64,000 nucleotides of DNA from Oxalobacteraceae bacterium (GTDB taxonomy: Bacteria; Pseudomonadota; Gammaproteobacteria; Burkholderiales; Burkholderiaceae_D): NCBI GenBank assembly GCA_030698225.1, contig JAUYNR010000033.1, positions 1 to 64,000 of the forward strand, in the 5' to 3' direction. Below are positions 18,277-26,171 of the stretch, one piece after another. The notes beneath the pieces were generated by a model, which made no database searches, was not told the DNA's origin, and saw only the letters and a program-made list of their open reading frames with translations. The translations under genes were made by a program, and so were the position numbers. Positions within the stretch are counted from its first letter, which is position 1, and each line of letters starts with the position of its first letter.

Positions 18277-18307
18277 TTTACACGACAGGCAGACTCGCCT
18301 ATACAAT
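18277..18307 (+). promoter_or_regulatory. Candidate liuR promoter
   Basis: TTTACA (18277-18282) and TACAAT (18302-18307) are separated by 19 bases, the long spacer typical of MerR-controlled promoters. The LiuR-type palindrome begins five bases downstream. TATACA at 18300 with 17-base spacing is an alternative. Confidence 0.45.
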
Positions 18308-18311
18308 GCGC

Positions 18312-18327
18312 TTGACGTTAACGTAAA
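18312..18327. promoter_or_regulatory. LiuR-type operator, site 1
   Basis: TTGACGTTAACGTAAA is a near-perfect dyad with one mismatch, 33 bp before the liuR start. It matches the sites at 18830 and 25972. MerR-family LiuR proteins are known to bind such palindromes upstream of leucine and isovalerate catabolic genes, which suggests autoregulation. Confidence 0.75.
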
Positions 18328-18360
18328 CTGCGATTCTAAACACAAATTCAACTTGCTGCC

Positions 18361-18813
18361 ATGCCGACCTATACCATCACCGAACTGGCGCGCGAATTCG
18401 ACATCACGCCGCGCGCGATCCGCTTTTATGAAGACCAGGGCTTGATCAGCCCGGCGCGCGAAGGTGCGGGCGGGCGCAGCCGGATCTACGCGGCGCGCGA
18501 CCGCACCCGCCTGAAACTGACGCTGCGCGGCAAGCGCCTGGGCCTGACCCTGCAGGAAATCAAGAGCCTGGTCGACATGTACGAGTCGCCGAAAGACACC
18601 GTCGCGCAGACCCAGAGTTTCCTCGACGTGCTGACCCGGCACCGCAAGACGCTGGAACAACAGCGCGAAGACATCGAAGCCGCGCTGACCGAAATCACCG
18701 CCCACGAAGCCGAATGCCGGCGCGTGCTGGCCGGCGGCAAGCCGGGCAGGAGCCGATCGAAAAAGATTGCGGCAGCGGCAGCCGGCCCGGACGCTGCAAT
18801 CCGGCCCGAATAA
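18361..18813 (+). CDS. liuR: LiuR, MerR-family regulator of leucine/isovalerate catabolism
   Basis: A 150-residue regulator. The N-terminal MerR helix-turn-helix reads YTITELAREFDITPRAIRF, followed by YEDQGLISP, as in the LiuR group. A dimerisation coiled coil follows (residues about 80-120). The signature cysteines of metal-sensing MerR proteins are lacking, apart from one Cys near the C-terminus. It heads the cluster of isovaleryl-CoA degradation genes. Three palindromes that fit LiuR sites occur in the cluster. Confidence 0.88.
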   Translation: MPTYTITELAREFDITPRAIRFYEDQGLISPAREGAGGRSRIYAARDRTRLKLTLRGKRLGLTLQEIKSLVDMYESPKDTVAQTQSFLDVLTRHRKTLEQQREDIEAALTEITAHEAECRRVLAGGKPGRSRSKKIAAAAAGPDAAIRPE

Positions 18814-18823
18814 CATCCGATGG

Positions 18824-18845
18824 TTGACGTTTACGTTAACGTCAA
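18824..18845. promoter_or_regulatory. LiuR-type operator, site 2
   Basis: TTGACG followed by TTTACGTTAACGTCAA. The 16-bp core (18830-18845) is a dyad with one mismatch. It lies 50 bp before the thioesterase start. TTTACG at 18830 with TACTAT at 18853 (17-bp spacing) would be an overlapping promoter, so bound LiuR could repress or remodel it. Confidence 0.75.
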
Positions 18846-18894
18846 TTAGATGTACTATTTCGCTCCGGTCACCGTATTTTCTGCAAAGGTCGAA

Positions 18895-19356
18895 ATGGAT
18901 AATGTTCTTCAAGTTGTTGACGTAGCCGAGCAGGTCGCAAACCAGATCCGCGTCAGCCTGGCAAGTCAGGGCGCGCTGGCCGCCTGGAATGTGCGTCTGA
19001 CCCGCCTCACCCCCGGCGAATGCGAAATCGTGCTGCCGATGAGCGCGGCGGTGACCCAGCAGCATGGTTATTTTCACGGTGGCGTGATCGGCGCGCTGGC
19101 CGATGTGGCCGGCGGCTATGCGGCCAACACGCTGCTGATGCCCGACAACGAATGCCTGACCGCCGAATACAAGATCAATATCGTCGCGCCCGGGATCGGC
19201 GAACGCCTGATCGCGCGCGGCCGCGTGCTGAAATCCGGAAGAACGCTGGTGATTACCGGCGCCGAAGTTTACGTGCGCAACAACGGAGTCGAAAAACTCT
19301 GCGCGATCATGCAGCAAACCCTGTTTGTAATCCCTGTAACTTCCAACCCAACGTGA
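18895..19356 (+). CDS. PaaI-family hotdog thioesterase
   Basis: A 153-residue single hotdog-fold protein. [19 protein letters not shown] contains the HGG...LAD core of PaaI/YbgC-like acyl-CoA thioesterases, with the HGGV turn near residue 57. The start at MDNVLQVV follows AAAGG; an upstream in-frame ATG is less likely. It is the first gene behind LiuR site 2 and ends 7 bp before liuA. It may clear stalled acyl-CoA intermediates of leucine breakdown, which is inference. Confidence 0.85.
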   Translation: MDNVLQVVDVAEQVANQIRVSLASQGALAAWNVRLTRLTPGECEIVLPMSAAVTQQHGYFHGGVIGALADVAGGYAANTLLMPDNECLTAEYKINIVAPGIGERLIARGRVLKSGRTLVITGAEVYVRNNGVEKLCAIMQQTLFVIPVTSNPT

Positions 19357-19363
19357 GGACGAC

Positions 19364-20548
19364 ATGCTCCACTTACCCGGCTTGAGCTTTGACCACGGCG
19401 AAGACATCGCCGCGCTGCGCGACACCATCTCCCAATTCGCGCAGGCTGAAATCGCGCCGCGCGCGGCCGAACTCGACCGCAACGACCAGTTTCCGATGGA
19501 TCTGTGGAAAAAAATGGGCGACCTCGGCTTGCTCGGGATCACCGTCCCGGAACAGGACGGCGGCATCGGCATGGGTTACCTGGCGCACATCATCGCGATG
19601 GAAGAAATCTCGCGCGCGTCGGCCTCGGTCGGGCTGTCGTATGGCGCGCACTCGAACCTGTGCGTCAACCAGATCAAGCGCAACGGCACGCCGGAGCAAA
19701 AAGCCCAATATCTGCCTAGTCTGATCTCCGGCGACCATATCGGCGCGCTGGCGATGTCGGAGCCGAACGCCGGTTCCGACGTGGTCAGCATGAAGCTGCG
19801 CGCCGACCTGAAGGGCGACCGCTATGTGTTGAACGGCAACAAGATGTGGATCACCAACGGCCCGGACGCCGATACGCTGGTGGTGTATGCGAAGACCGAT
19901 CTGGCAGCCGGGCCGCGCGGCATGACCGCTTTCATCGTCGAAAAGGGTTTCAAAGGCTTTTCGATCGCGCAAAAGCTCGACAAGCTCGGCAGGCGCGGCT
20001 CGCACACCGGCGAACTGGTGTTCCGGGACTGCGAAGTGCCGGTTGAAAACATCCTCGGCGGCCTCGGGCGCGGCGTCAACGTGCTGATGTCGGGCCTGGA
20101 TTTCGAGCGCACCGTGCTGTCGGGCGGACCGCTGGGCATCATGCAAGCCTGCATGGACGTGGTGGTGCCGTATGTCCACGAGCGCAAGCAGTTCGGCCAG
20201 GCGATCGGCGAATTCCAGCTGATGCAGGGCAAGCTGGCCGACATGTATTCGACCATGATGGCCTGCAAATCGTATGTCTACGCGGTCGGCCAGGCCTGCG
20301 ACCGGGCGCAGAATCCGGAAGCGGTGCGCGCGCTGCGCAAGGATGCGGCCGGCGCGATCCTGTATTCGGCTGAAAAAGCCACCTGGATGGCCGGCGAAGC
20401 GATCCAGGCCCTGGGCGGCAACGGCTACATCAACGAATATCCGGTCGGCCGCCTGTGGCGCGACGCCAAGCTGTACGAAATCGGCGCCGGCACCAGCGAA
20501 ATCCGCCGCATGCTGATCGGGCGCGAACTGTTTGCCGAGACGATGTGA
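19364..20548 (+). CDS. liuA: Isovaleryl-CoA dehydrogenase
   Basis: FAD-dependent oxidation of isovaleryl-CoA to 3-methylcrotonyl-CoA in leucine catabolism, passing electrons to ETF. The 394-residue protein has acyl-CoA dehydrogenase blocks [10 protein letters not shown] and [25 protein letters not shown] holds the catalytic Glu at the position characteristic of isovaleryl enzymes rather than the C-terminal position. [20 protein letters not shown] is at the C-terminus. A REP palindrome followed by TTTT abuts the stop codon. Confidence 0.94.
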   Translation: MLHLPGLSFDHGEDIAALRDTISQFAQAEIAPRAAELDRNDQFPMDLWKKMGDLGLLGITVPEQDGGIGMGYLAHIIAMEEISRASASVGLSYGAHSNLCVNQIKRNGTPEQKAQYLPSLISGDHIGALAMSEPNAGSDVVSMKLRADLKGDRYVLNGNKMWITNGPDADTLVVYAKTDLAAGPRGMTAFIVEKGFKGFSIAQKLDKLGRRGSHTGELVFRDCEVPVENILGGLGRGVNVLMSGLDFERTVLSGGPLGIMQACMDVVVPYVHERKQFGQAIGEFQLMQGKLADMYSTMMACKSYVYAVGQACDRAQNPEAVRALRKDAAGAILYSAEKATWMAGEAIQALGGNGYINEYPVGRLWRDAKLYEIGAGTSEIRRMLIGRELFAETM

Positions 20549-20597
20549 GGTGTGCAGGCCTCCGTGCCTGCATGCAGGGACGGAGGCCTGCACACCT
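20548..20597. repeat. REP family 1, inverted pair acting as likely terminator
   Basis: AGGTGTGCAGGCCTCCGTGC and its partner ending GGAGGCCTGCACACCT make a strong hairpin followed by TTTT. It starts at the last base of the liuA stop codon, so the repeat probably works as an intrinsic terminator between liuA and aceK. Confidence 0.8.
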
Positions 20598-20656
20598 TTT
20601 TCACGGGTATCGAATGGTGCTAAATTAGTGGCAATACAAGCACATAACCAATACAC

Positions 20657-22420
20657 ATGGCCGCATCCACCTTTCCCAAACTTTTATCGTCGCAGGTCGG
20701 CTACGACATGGCGCGCACCATGCTGGACGGCTTCGACAAGCATTACCGGCTGTTCCAGGAAGCCAGTCAGACCGCGCGCGACCGGTTCGTGGCGCAGGAC
20801 TGGCACGGGATGCGCCAGTTGCAGCGCGACCGCATCGCGTTCTACGATGCGCGCGTCAAGGAGGCGGTGGATATCCTGGAAGACGAATACGATGCCGCCA
20901 CGCTCGACGACGAAGTCTGGCAGCAGGTCAAGCTGCATTACATCGGCCTCCTGACCCGCTATCACCGGCCGGAACTGGCCGAGACTTTCTACAATTCGGT
21001 GTTTACCCGGATGATGCACCGCTCGTATTACAACAACGATTTCATTTTCGTGCATCCAGCGGTGGCGACCGAATACATCGAGAACGACGATCCGGCCAGC
21101 CGTCCGACCTACCGCGCCTATTACCCGCACCAGGACGGCTTTGCCAAGACCATAGCGCGCATCGTCAACAATTGTTCGATGGCAACACCGTTCGACGACC
21201 TGGAACGCGATGCCGGCTGGGTGGTGCGCGCGTTCGAGGATGAGTTCGGGCCCACCGCGGAGGCCCAGAACTTCCAGATCCATGTGCTCAACGGACTGTT
21301 TTACCGCAACAAGACCGCCTACGCGATAGGCCGCATCATCAATGACGACAACGTGATCCCGATGGCGCTGGCGATCCGGCACCGGCCGGACGGCAAGCTG
21401 TGCATCGATACCGCGCTGTTTCGCGAGCAGGATCTGGCGGTGGTGTTCAGCTACACGCACGCGTATTTCCTGGTCGAGATGGAGATCCCTTCGGCTTTCG
21501 TGCAATTTTTGCGCACGCTGATGCCGCGCAAGCCGAAGGCCGAGATCTACACCTCGCTGGGCTTGCAAAAACACGGCAAGAACCTGTTTTACCGCGATTA
21601 CCTGCATCACCTGAAGCATTCCAGCGACGACTTCATCATCGCGCCCGGGATCAAGGGGATGGTCATGCTGGTGTTCACCCTGTCCTCGTTCCCATACGTG
21701 TTCAAGGTGATCAAGGATTTTTTCCCGCCGCCGAAAGACACCACGCGCGCGATCATCGAATCCAAGTACAAGCTGGTGAAAGAGCATGACCGCGGCGGCC
21801 GCATGGCCGATACACTGGAGTTCTCGAACGTCGCATTCCCGCTGTCGCGCATGGATGAAGCACTGATCCGCGAACTGCAGACGCACGCGCCGTCGCAGAT
21901 AGAAATCATCGGCCAGGAAGTCTTCATCAAGCACTGCTACATCGAACGCCGCATGACGCCGCTGAACATCTGGCTGCAGCAGGGCACCGATGCGCAGGTA
22001 GAGCACGGCATCATCGAGTACGGCCGTGCAGTCAAGGAACTGATTTCGGCCAACATCTTCCCCGGCGACATGCTGTTCAAGAACTTCGGCGTGACGCGCC
22101 ACGGCCGGGTGGTGTTCTACGATTACGACGAGATCGAATACCTGACCGATTGCGTGATCCGCCATGTGCCCGAGGCGCGCAACGAGGAGGAGGAAATGAG
22201 CGGCGAAACCTGGTACAACGTCGGCCCGCACGACATTTTCCCGGAAACCTACCGCACCTTCCTGCTCGGCGACGCGCGGGTGCGCAAGTATTTCCTGCAG
22301 CACCATCCGGACTTTTTCGATCCGGCGATGTGGCAGCGCTACAAGGACCTGTTGCTGGCCGGCCATTACAGCGACGTGTTTCCGTATGCGCAGCAATGCC
22401 GGTTTATTAATCGGTATTGA
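20657..22420 (+). CDS. aceK: Isocitrate dehydrogenase kinase/phosphatase
   Basis: A bifunctional enzyme that phosphorylates isocitrate dehydrogenase to divert carbon into the glyoxylate shunt, and removes the phosphate again. The 587-residue length and blocks such as [18 protein letters not shown], the ATP-binding [20 protein letters not shown] (20 shown) and [19 protein letters not shown] fit AceK. It lies within leucine catabolic genes, which yield acetyl-CoA and acetoacetate, and not beside aceAB. That placement makes metabolic sense for growth on acetyl-CoA-yielding substrates. Confidence 0.96.
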   Translation: MAASTFPKLLSSQVGYDMARTMLDGFDKHYRLFQEASQTARDRFVAQDWHGMRQLQRDRIAFYDARVKEAVDILEDEYDAATLDDEVWQQVKLHYIGLLTRYHRPELAETFYNSVFTRMMHRSYYNNDFIFVHPAVATEYIENDDPASRPTYRAYYPHQDGFAKTIARIVNNCSMATPFDDLERDAGWVVRAFEDEFGPTAEAQNFQIHVLNGLFYRNKTAYAIGRIINDDNVIPMALAIRHRPDGKLCIDTALFREQDLAVVFSYTHAYFLVEMEIPSAFVQFLRTLMPRKPKAEIYTSLGLQKHGKNLFYRDYLHHLKHSSDDFIIAPGIKGMVMLVFTLSSFPYVFKVIKDFFPPPKDTTRAIIESKYKLVKEHDRGGRMADTLEFSNVAFPLSRMDEALIRELQTHAPSQIEIIGQEVFIKHCYIERRMTPLNIWLQQGTDAQVEHGIIEYGRAVKELISANIFPGDMLFKNFGVTRHGRVVFYDYDEIEYLTDCVIRHVPEARNEEEEMSGETWYNVGPHDIFPETYRTFLLGDARVRKYFLQHHPDFFDPAMWQRYKDLLLAGHYSDVFPYAQQCRFINRY

Positions 22421-22473
22421 TGGCATGCAAATTTTTAGTCAATTATGAACAATTGCCAAGCGAAGCGGTTTCT

Positions 22474-22541
22474 GTAGGAGCGCACCCGGGCGCGATCGCC
22501 GGCAGCATGGGCAATCCGGTCGCGCCCGGGTGCGCTCCTAC
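22474..22541. repeat. REP family 4, inverted pair
   Basis: GTAGGAGCGCACCCGGGCGC... pairs with ...GCGCCCGGGTGCGCTCCTAC. It has the same GTAG...CTAC ends as families 1-3 but an unrelated stem. Only one copy is in the window, between aceK and the thiolase gene. Confidence 0.8.
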
Positions 22542-22571
22542 AAAATCACGATATTGAATTTTTTATTTACA

Positions 22572-22645
22572 TGGAGTATGCCTAAAAATAGGCGTGCTCA
22601 GCATATATTCATTGCGGTATGAAAAGTTACATACAGTAGTATTTA
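22572..22645 (+). repeat. Dispersed two-hairpin element, copy 4
   Basis: TGGAGTATGCCTAAAAATAG, then GCATATATTCATTGCGG, then a second AT-rich dyad around TTACATACAGTAGTATTTAG. It ends about 33 bp before the thiolase ATG, so here the element lies in the presumed leader or promoter. Confidence 0.75.
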
Positions 22646-22678
22646 GTATTTTAACCGTACTTTTAAAAGAGGTGTGAT

Positions 22679-23860
22679 ATGCAAGATCCAATCGTAATCG
22701 TCGGCGCAGCACGTACTCCGATGGGCGCCTTTCAAGGCGATTTTTCATCCGTTAGCGCCAATGAACTCGGCGCGGTCGCGATCAGGGCCGCAGTCGAGCG
22801 TTCCGGCGTCAATCCGGAACTGGTCGAAAACGTATTCTTCGGCAACTGCCTGATGGCCGGCCAGGGCCAAGCGCCGGCGCGCCAGGCCGCGATCAAGGCC
22901 GGCTTGCCGCTGTCGGCCGGTGCGGTCACGATGTCCAAGATGTGCGGCTCGGCAATGCAGGCCGCGATCTTCGCGTTCGACACCATCAGCGCCGGCACCA
23001 ATGAAGTGATCGTCGCCGGCGGTATGGAATCGATGACCAACGCGCCGTACCTGATCCCGAAGGCGCGCGGCGGCTACCGGATCGGCCACGGCATGATCTA
23101 CGACCACATGATGCTGGACGGGCTGGAAGACGCATACGAGAAGGGCCGCTCGATGGGGACCTTCGGCGAGGAATGCGCGGCGCAATATCAATTCACCCGC
23201 GAGCAGCAGGACGCGTTTGCGATGGAATCGGTGCGGCGCGCGCAGGCCGCCACCGCCGACGGCTCGTTCCAGTGGGAAATCGCGCCAGTCACCGTGTCCG
23301 GCCGCGGCGGCGATCTGATCGTCGAGAAGGATGAGGGCCCTTTGAAAGCCAAGCTCGACAAGATTCCGTCACTGAAACCCGCATTCCAGAAGGACGGCAC
23401 CATCACCGCCGCCTCCTCTTCGTCGATCAACGACGGCGCGGCAGCGCTGGTGATGATGCGCGAATCGACCGCCAAAAAACTCGGCTGCACGGTGATCGCC
23501 CGGGTGCTCGCGCATGCGACCCATTCGCAGGCGCCGAACACTTTCGCCACCGCACCGGTCGGCGCAATCGAAAAGCTATACAAGAAGGTCGGCTGGAGCA
23601 CGTCCGAGGTCGATCTGTTCGAGATCAACGAAGCGTTCGCGGTGGTGCCGATGGCGGCGATGCAGGAACACGGCATTCCACGCGACAAGGTCAACGTGCA
23701 TGGCGGCGCTTGCGCGCTGGGCCACCCGATCGGCGCTTCCGGCGCCCGCATCATCGTCACGCTGATCGGCGCATTGAAAAAGACCGGCGGCAAGCGCGGC
23801 GTCGCCAGCCTGTGCATCGGCGGCGGCGAAGCGACTGCGGTCGCGATCGAAATGGCGTAA
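22679..23860 (+). CDS. Acetyl-CoA C-acetyltransferase (thiolase)
   Basis: Interconverts acetoacetyl-CoA and two acetyl-CoA, the last step after HMG-CoA cleavage and acetoacetate activation. The 393-residue thiolase has nucleophilic Cys in MSKMCGSAMQA (about residue 89), the NEAFA histidine-loop region and the second catalytic Cys in GGACALGHPIGASGAR. A strong ribosome site (AAAGAGGTG) precedes the ATG. A REP pair follows the stop. Confidence 0.93.
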   Translation: MQDPIVIVGAARTPMGAFQGDFSSVSANELGAVAIRAAVERSGVNPELVENVFFGNCLMAGQGQAPARQAAIKAGLPLSAGAVTMSKMCGSAMQAAIFAFDTISAGTNEVIVAGGMESMTNAPYLIPKARGGYRIGHGMIYDHMMLDGLEDAYEKGRSMGTFGEECAAQYQFTREQQDAFAMESVRRAQAATADGSFQWEIAPVTVSGRGGDLIVEKDEGPLKAKLDKIPSLKPAFQKDGTITAASSSSINDGAAALVMMRESTAKKLGCTVIARVLAHATHSQAPNTFATAPVGAIEKLYKKVGWSTSEVDLFEINEAFAVVPMAAMQEHGIPRDKVNVHGGACALGHPIGASGARIIVTLIGALKKTGGKRGVASLCIGGGEATAVAIEMA

Positions 23861-23867
23861 TGTTTTA

Positions 23868-23923
23868 AGTAGTGCAGGCCTCCGTGCCTGCGGCCCGGCG
23901 CAGGCACGGAGGCCTGCACTACT
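23868..23923. repeat. REP family 1, inverted pair
   Basis: AGTAGTGCAGGCCTCCGTGC, a GC-rich linker, and the inverted partner ending GGAGGCCTGCACTACT. It is the cleanest family 1 pair in the window and lies between the thiolase and acyl-CoA dehydrogenase genes. Confidence 0.9.
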
Positions 23924-23950
23924 CCAAAATTTCACAAGGCAGCTCCCGAC

Positions 23951-25090
23951 ATGGTCTTATCCGAACAGCACCAAATGATCCGCGATGCGTTGCGCGCATT
24001 TTCACAGGAACGCCTGCTGCCGAACGCCGCGCGCTGGGACAAGGAGCATCATTTTCCGAAGGAAGAACTGAAGGAACTGGCCGCGCTCGGCGCGTTCGGC
24101 GTCGCAGTGCCGGAAGAACTGGGCGGGGCCGGCCTCGATTACCTGTCGCTGGCGCTGGTGCTTGAAGAAATCGCCGCCGGCGACGGCGGCACCTCGACCG
24201 TGATCTCGGTCAACAACTGCCCGGTCTGCTCGATCGCGATGATGTACGCCAACGATGCGCAAAAGGAACAGTTCCTGCGGCCGCTGGCCAGGGGCGAGAT
24301 GCTGGGCGCATTCTGCCTGACCGAGCCGCATACCGGCAGCGACGCGGCCGCGCTGCGCACCACGGCCGAAAGAGTCACCACTGCCGACGACGATTATTAC
24401 GTGCTGAACGGCGTCAAGCAGTTCATCACCAGCGGCAAGTACGCGGATGTCGCGATCGTGATGGCGGTCACCGACAAGGCGGCCGGCAAGAAAGGCATCA
24501 GCGCGTTCTGGGTGCGCACCGACACTCCCGGCTACATCGTGACCCGGCTGGAAGAAAAGCTCGGCCAGCATTCGTCGGACACCGCGCAAATCCTGTTCGA
24601 GAACTGCCGGGTGCCGCGCGAGAACCTGATCGGCGAAGAAGGCCAGGGCTACAAGATCGCGCTGTCCGGACTCGAAGGCGGGCGCATCGGCATCGCCTCG
24701 CAAGCGGTCGGCATGGCGCGCGCCGCATTCGACGCCGCGCTGCTGTATGCGAAGGAGCGGGAGAGCTTCGGCAAGCCGATTTTCGAACACCAGGCGGTGC
24801 AGTTCAAGCTGGCCGAGATGGCGACCCAGATCGAAGCGGCGCGCCAGTTGATCCAGCACGCGGCCAGCATGAAGGACGCCGGCCTGCCGTGCCTGAAGGA
24901 AGCGGCGATGGCCAAGCTGTTCGCGTCGGAGATGGCGGAAAAGGTCTGCTCGGACGCGATCCAGATTCACGGCGGCTACGGCTATGTGACCGATTTCCCG
25001 GTCGAGCGGATTTACCGCGACGTGCGGGTGTGCCAGATTTACGAAGGCACCAGCGATATCCAGAAAATTTTGATCGGGCGCGCGCTGTAA
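23951..25090 (+). CDS. Acyl-CoA dehydrogenase
   Basis: A 379-residue FAD enzyme of the acyl-CoA dehydrogenase family. LTEPHTGSDAA and GVKQFITSGKYAD are flavin-site blocks. The region LSGLEGGRIGIASQAVG replaces the isovaleryl-type ER motif of liuA. The C-terminal QIHGGYGYVTDFPVERIYRD holds the usual catalytic loop region. Short- or branched-chain acyl-CoA is likely from the setting, but the exact substrate (for example 2-methylbutyryl- or butyryl-CoA) is not readable. Confidence 0.9.
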   Translation: MVLSEQHQMIRDALRAFSQERLLPNAARWDKEHHFPKEELKELAALGAFGVAVPEELGGAGLDYLSLALVLEEIAAGDGGTSTVISVNNCPVCSIAMMYANDAQKEQFLRPLARGEMLGAFCLTEPHTGSDAAALRTTAERVTTADDDYYVLNGVKQFITSGKYADVAIVMAVTDKAAGKKGISAFWVRTDTPGYIVTRLEEKLGQHSSDTAQILFENCRVPRENLIGEEGQGYKIALSGLEGGRIGIASQAVGMARAAFDAALLYAKERESFGKPIFEHQAVQFKLAEMATQIEAARQLIQHAASMKDAGLPCLKEAAMAKLFASEMAEKVCSDAIQIHGGYGYVTDFPVERIYRDVRVCQIYEGTSDIQKILIGRAL

Positions 25091-25205
25091 AGTAGTAGCG
25101 TAGGCCTCCGTGCCTGCGCCGGGCCGCAGGTCCGGAAGCCTTAATATTGCTTAAGAACCAAAAGACTAACGCTATAGGCTTGCAGGCAGGGAGGCCTGCA
25201 CTATT
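25091..25205. repeat. REP family 1, degenerate split pair upstream of RAYT
   Basis: Left unit AGTAGTAGCGTAGGCCTCCG... (25091-25138) and right unit GGCAGGGAGGCCTGCACTAT (about 25185-25204) are separated by an AT-rich spacer. The right unit ends five bases before the ATG of the RAYT gene, so this is the left flank of the transposase unit. Confidence 0.75.
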
Positions 25206-25210
25206 CCTTT

Positions 25211-25702
25211 ATGGATAATCTGCAAATCTACCGCCGCAATTTGCCGCACTGGCGTCTTGATGGGGCCGTGTATTTTGTTACTTGGCGTTTATATCCGGGG
25301 CGCCCCGTGTTGCAACCGGATGAGAGGACAAAGATTGTCGAAATATTGTGTCATTTTGAAAAAGCCCGTTACCTGCTGATTGCCTATGTCGTGATGGACG
25401 ATCATGTGCATGTTGTGTTGCAACCTGCAGAGTGTGTTTCATTGCAACAAATCGTGCATAGCTGGAAATCATTTTCAGCACGCAGGCTTCAGCAAGAGAA
25501 TGGACGTATTGGCGCGCTCTGGCAAAAAGAATCGTTCGATCGTATTGTCCGAAACGAAACCGAATGGCTTGAAAAAATTCAGTACGTCATGAATAACCCC
25601 TACAAGCGCTGGCCGGAAATGACCGCGTACCCCTGGGTTTACCCAGTAGCGCAGGCCTCCGTGCCTGCGGCCCGGTGCAGGCACGGAGGCCTGCACTACT
25701 AA
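25211..25702 (+). CDS. REP-associated tyrosine transposase (RAYT, TnpA-REP)
   Basis: A single-domain HUH (Y1) transposase of the type that mobilises REP palindromes. Visible features are YFVTWRLYPG (first strand), the metal-binding HVH in MDDHVHVVL (residues 65-67) and the likely nucleophile Tyr125 in IQYVMNNPYKR, the expected Y-x-x-NP context. It is flanked on both sides by family 1 repeats. The last 18 residues (146-163) are encoded by the right-hand repeat itself, and the stop also comes from repeat sequence. At 163 residues it looks complete. RAYTs are usually single-copy and domesticated, so current activity is uncertain. Confidence 0.9.
   Translation: MDNLQIYRRNLPHWRLDGAVYFVTWRLYPGRPVLQPDERTKIVEILCHFEKARYLLIAYVVMDDHVHVVLQPAECVSLQQIVHSWKSFSARRLQQENGRIGALWQKESFDRIVRNETEWLEKIQYVMNNPYKRWPEMTAYPWVYPVAQASVPAARCRHGGLHY
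25645..25700. repeat. REP family 1, inverted pair overlapping RAYT C-terminus
   Basis: AGTAGCGCAGGCCTCCGTGC and partner GGAGGCCTGCACTACT. The RAYT reading frame runs through the whole unit. The preceding ACCC is shared with the copy at 32733. Confidence 0.9.
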
Positions 25703-25714
25703 AAGGACACGGCC

Positions 25715-26161
25715 ATGAAAAAAATCGATCAACCCGCAGCGCCGGCCTGCCCGTGCGGCGGCCGCGCGTTTGCCGCTTGCTGTGCGCCGTTTCTCTGCGG
25801 CACGCAACTGCCGGCCAGCGCCGAGGCGCTGATGCGCTCGCGGTATACCGCCTACACCTTGCGCGACGAAGCGTATCTGCGCGCGACCTGGCACCCCGAT
25901 ACCCGCCCGGCAGAAGGCTTATTCGATGCAGATGAGGGCTTGACCTGGCTCGGACTTGAGGTAAAATCTGATTTACGTTTACGTAAACGTAAACAAGCGC
26001 ATGCAGATGCAGAAATGAGTGACGCCGGCGCAGAGTCCGCTACCGTGGATTTCGTCGCCCGTTACAAGGTTGGCGGCCGCGCCCATCGGCTGCACGAGGT
26101 CAGCCGTTTCGTGCGGGAACAGGGACGCTGGTTGTATGTTGATGGCAGTTTTCCGGAGTGA
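25715..26161 (+). CDS. YchJ-like protein with SEC-C-type zinc motif and embedded operator
   Basis: A 148-residue YchJ/UPF0225-family protein of unknown function. The N-terminal CPCGG...CC motif (Cys12, Cys14, Cys22, Cys23) is SEC-C-like. ASAEALMRSRYTAY and RLHEVSRFVREQGRWLYVDG are the conserved blocks. Between them lies a basic stretch (residues 86-93, DLRLRKRK) encoded by a perfect 22-bp LiuR-type palindrome, in what is a variable loop of the family. The stop is 10 bp before the acyl-CoA synthetase gene. Confidence 0.85.
   Translation: MKKIDQPAAPACPCGGRAFAACCAPFLCGTQLPASAEALMRSRYTAYTLRDEAYLRATWHPDTRPAEGLFDADEGLTWLGLEVKSDLRLRKRKQAHADAEMSDAGAESATVDFVARYKVGGRAHRLHEVSRFVREQGRWLYVDGSFPE
25972..25993. 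promoter_or_regulatory. LiuR-type operator, site 3, inside ychJ coding sequence
   Basis: TTTACGTTTAC is directly followed by its exact reverse complement GTAAACGTAAA. The 22-bp perfect dyad contains the LiuR core twice in overlap. It lies 179 bp before the acyl-CoA synthetase start, so it probably controls an internal promoter for the acyl-CoA synthetase-liuB-liuC genes. Confidence 0.7.
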
Positions 26162-26171
26162 TTGAACAGCA

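Noticed and set aside
25211-25702. RAYT gene considered a truncated IS200/IS605 TnpA
   Set aside because: No left and right IS605-type ends or TnpB are seen; length, single copy and flanking REPs fit a RAYT better.
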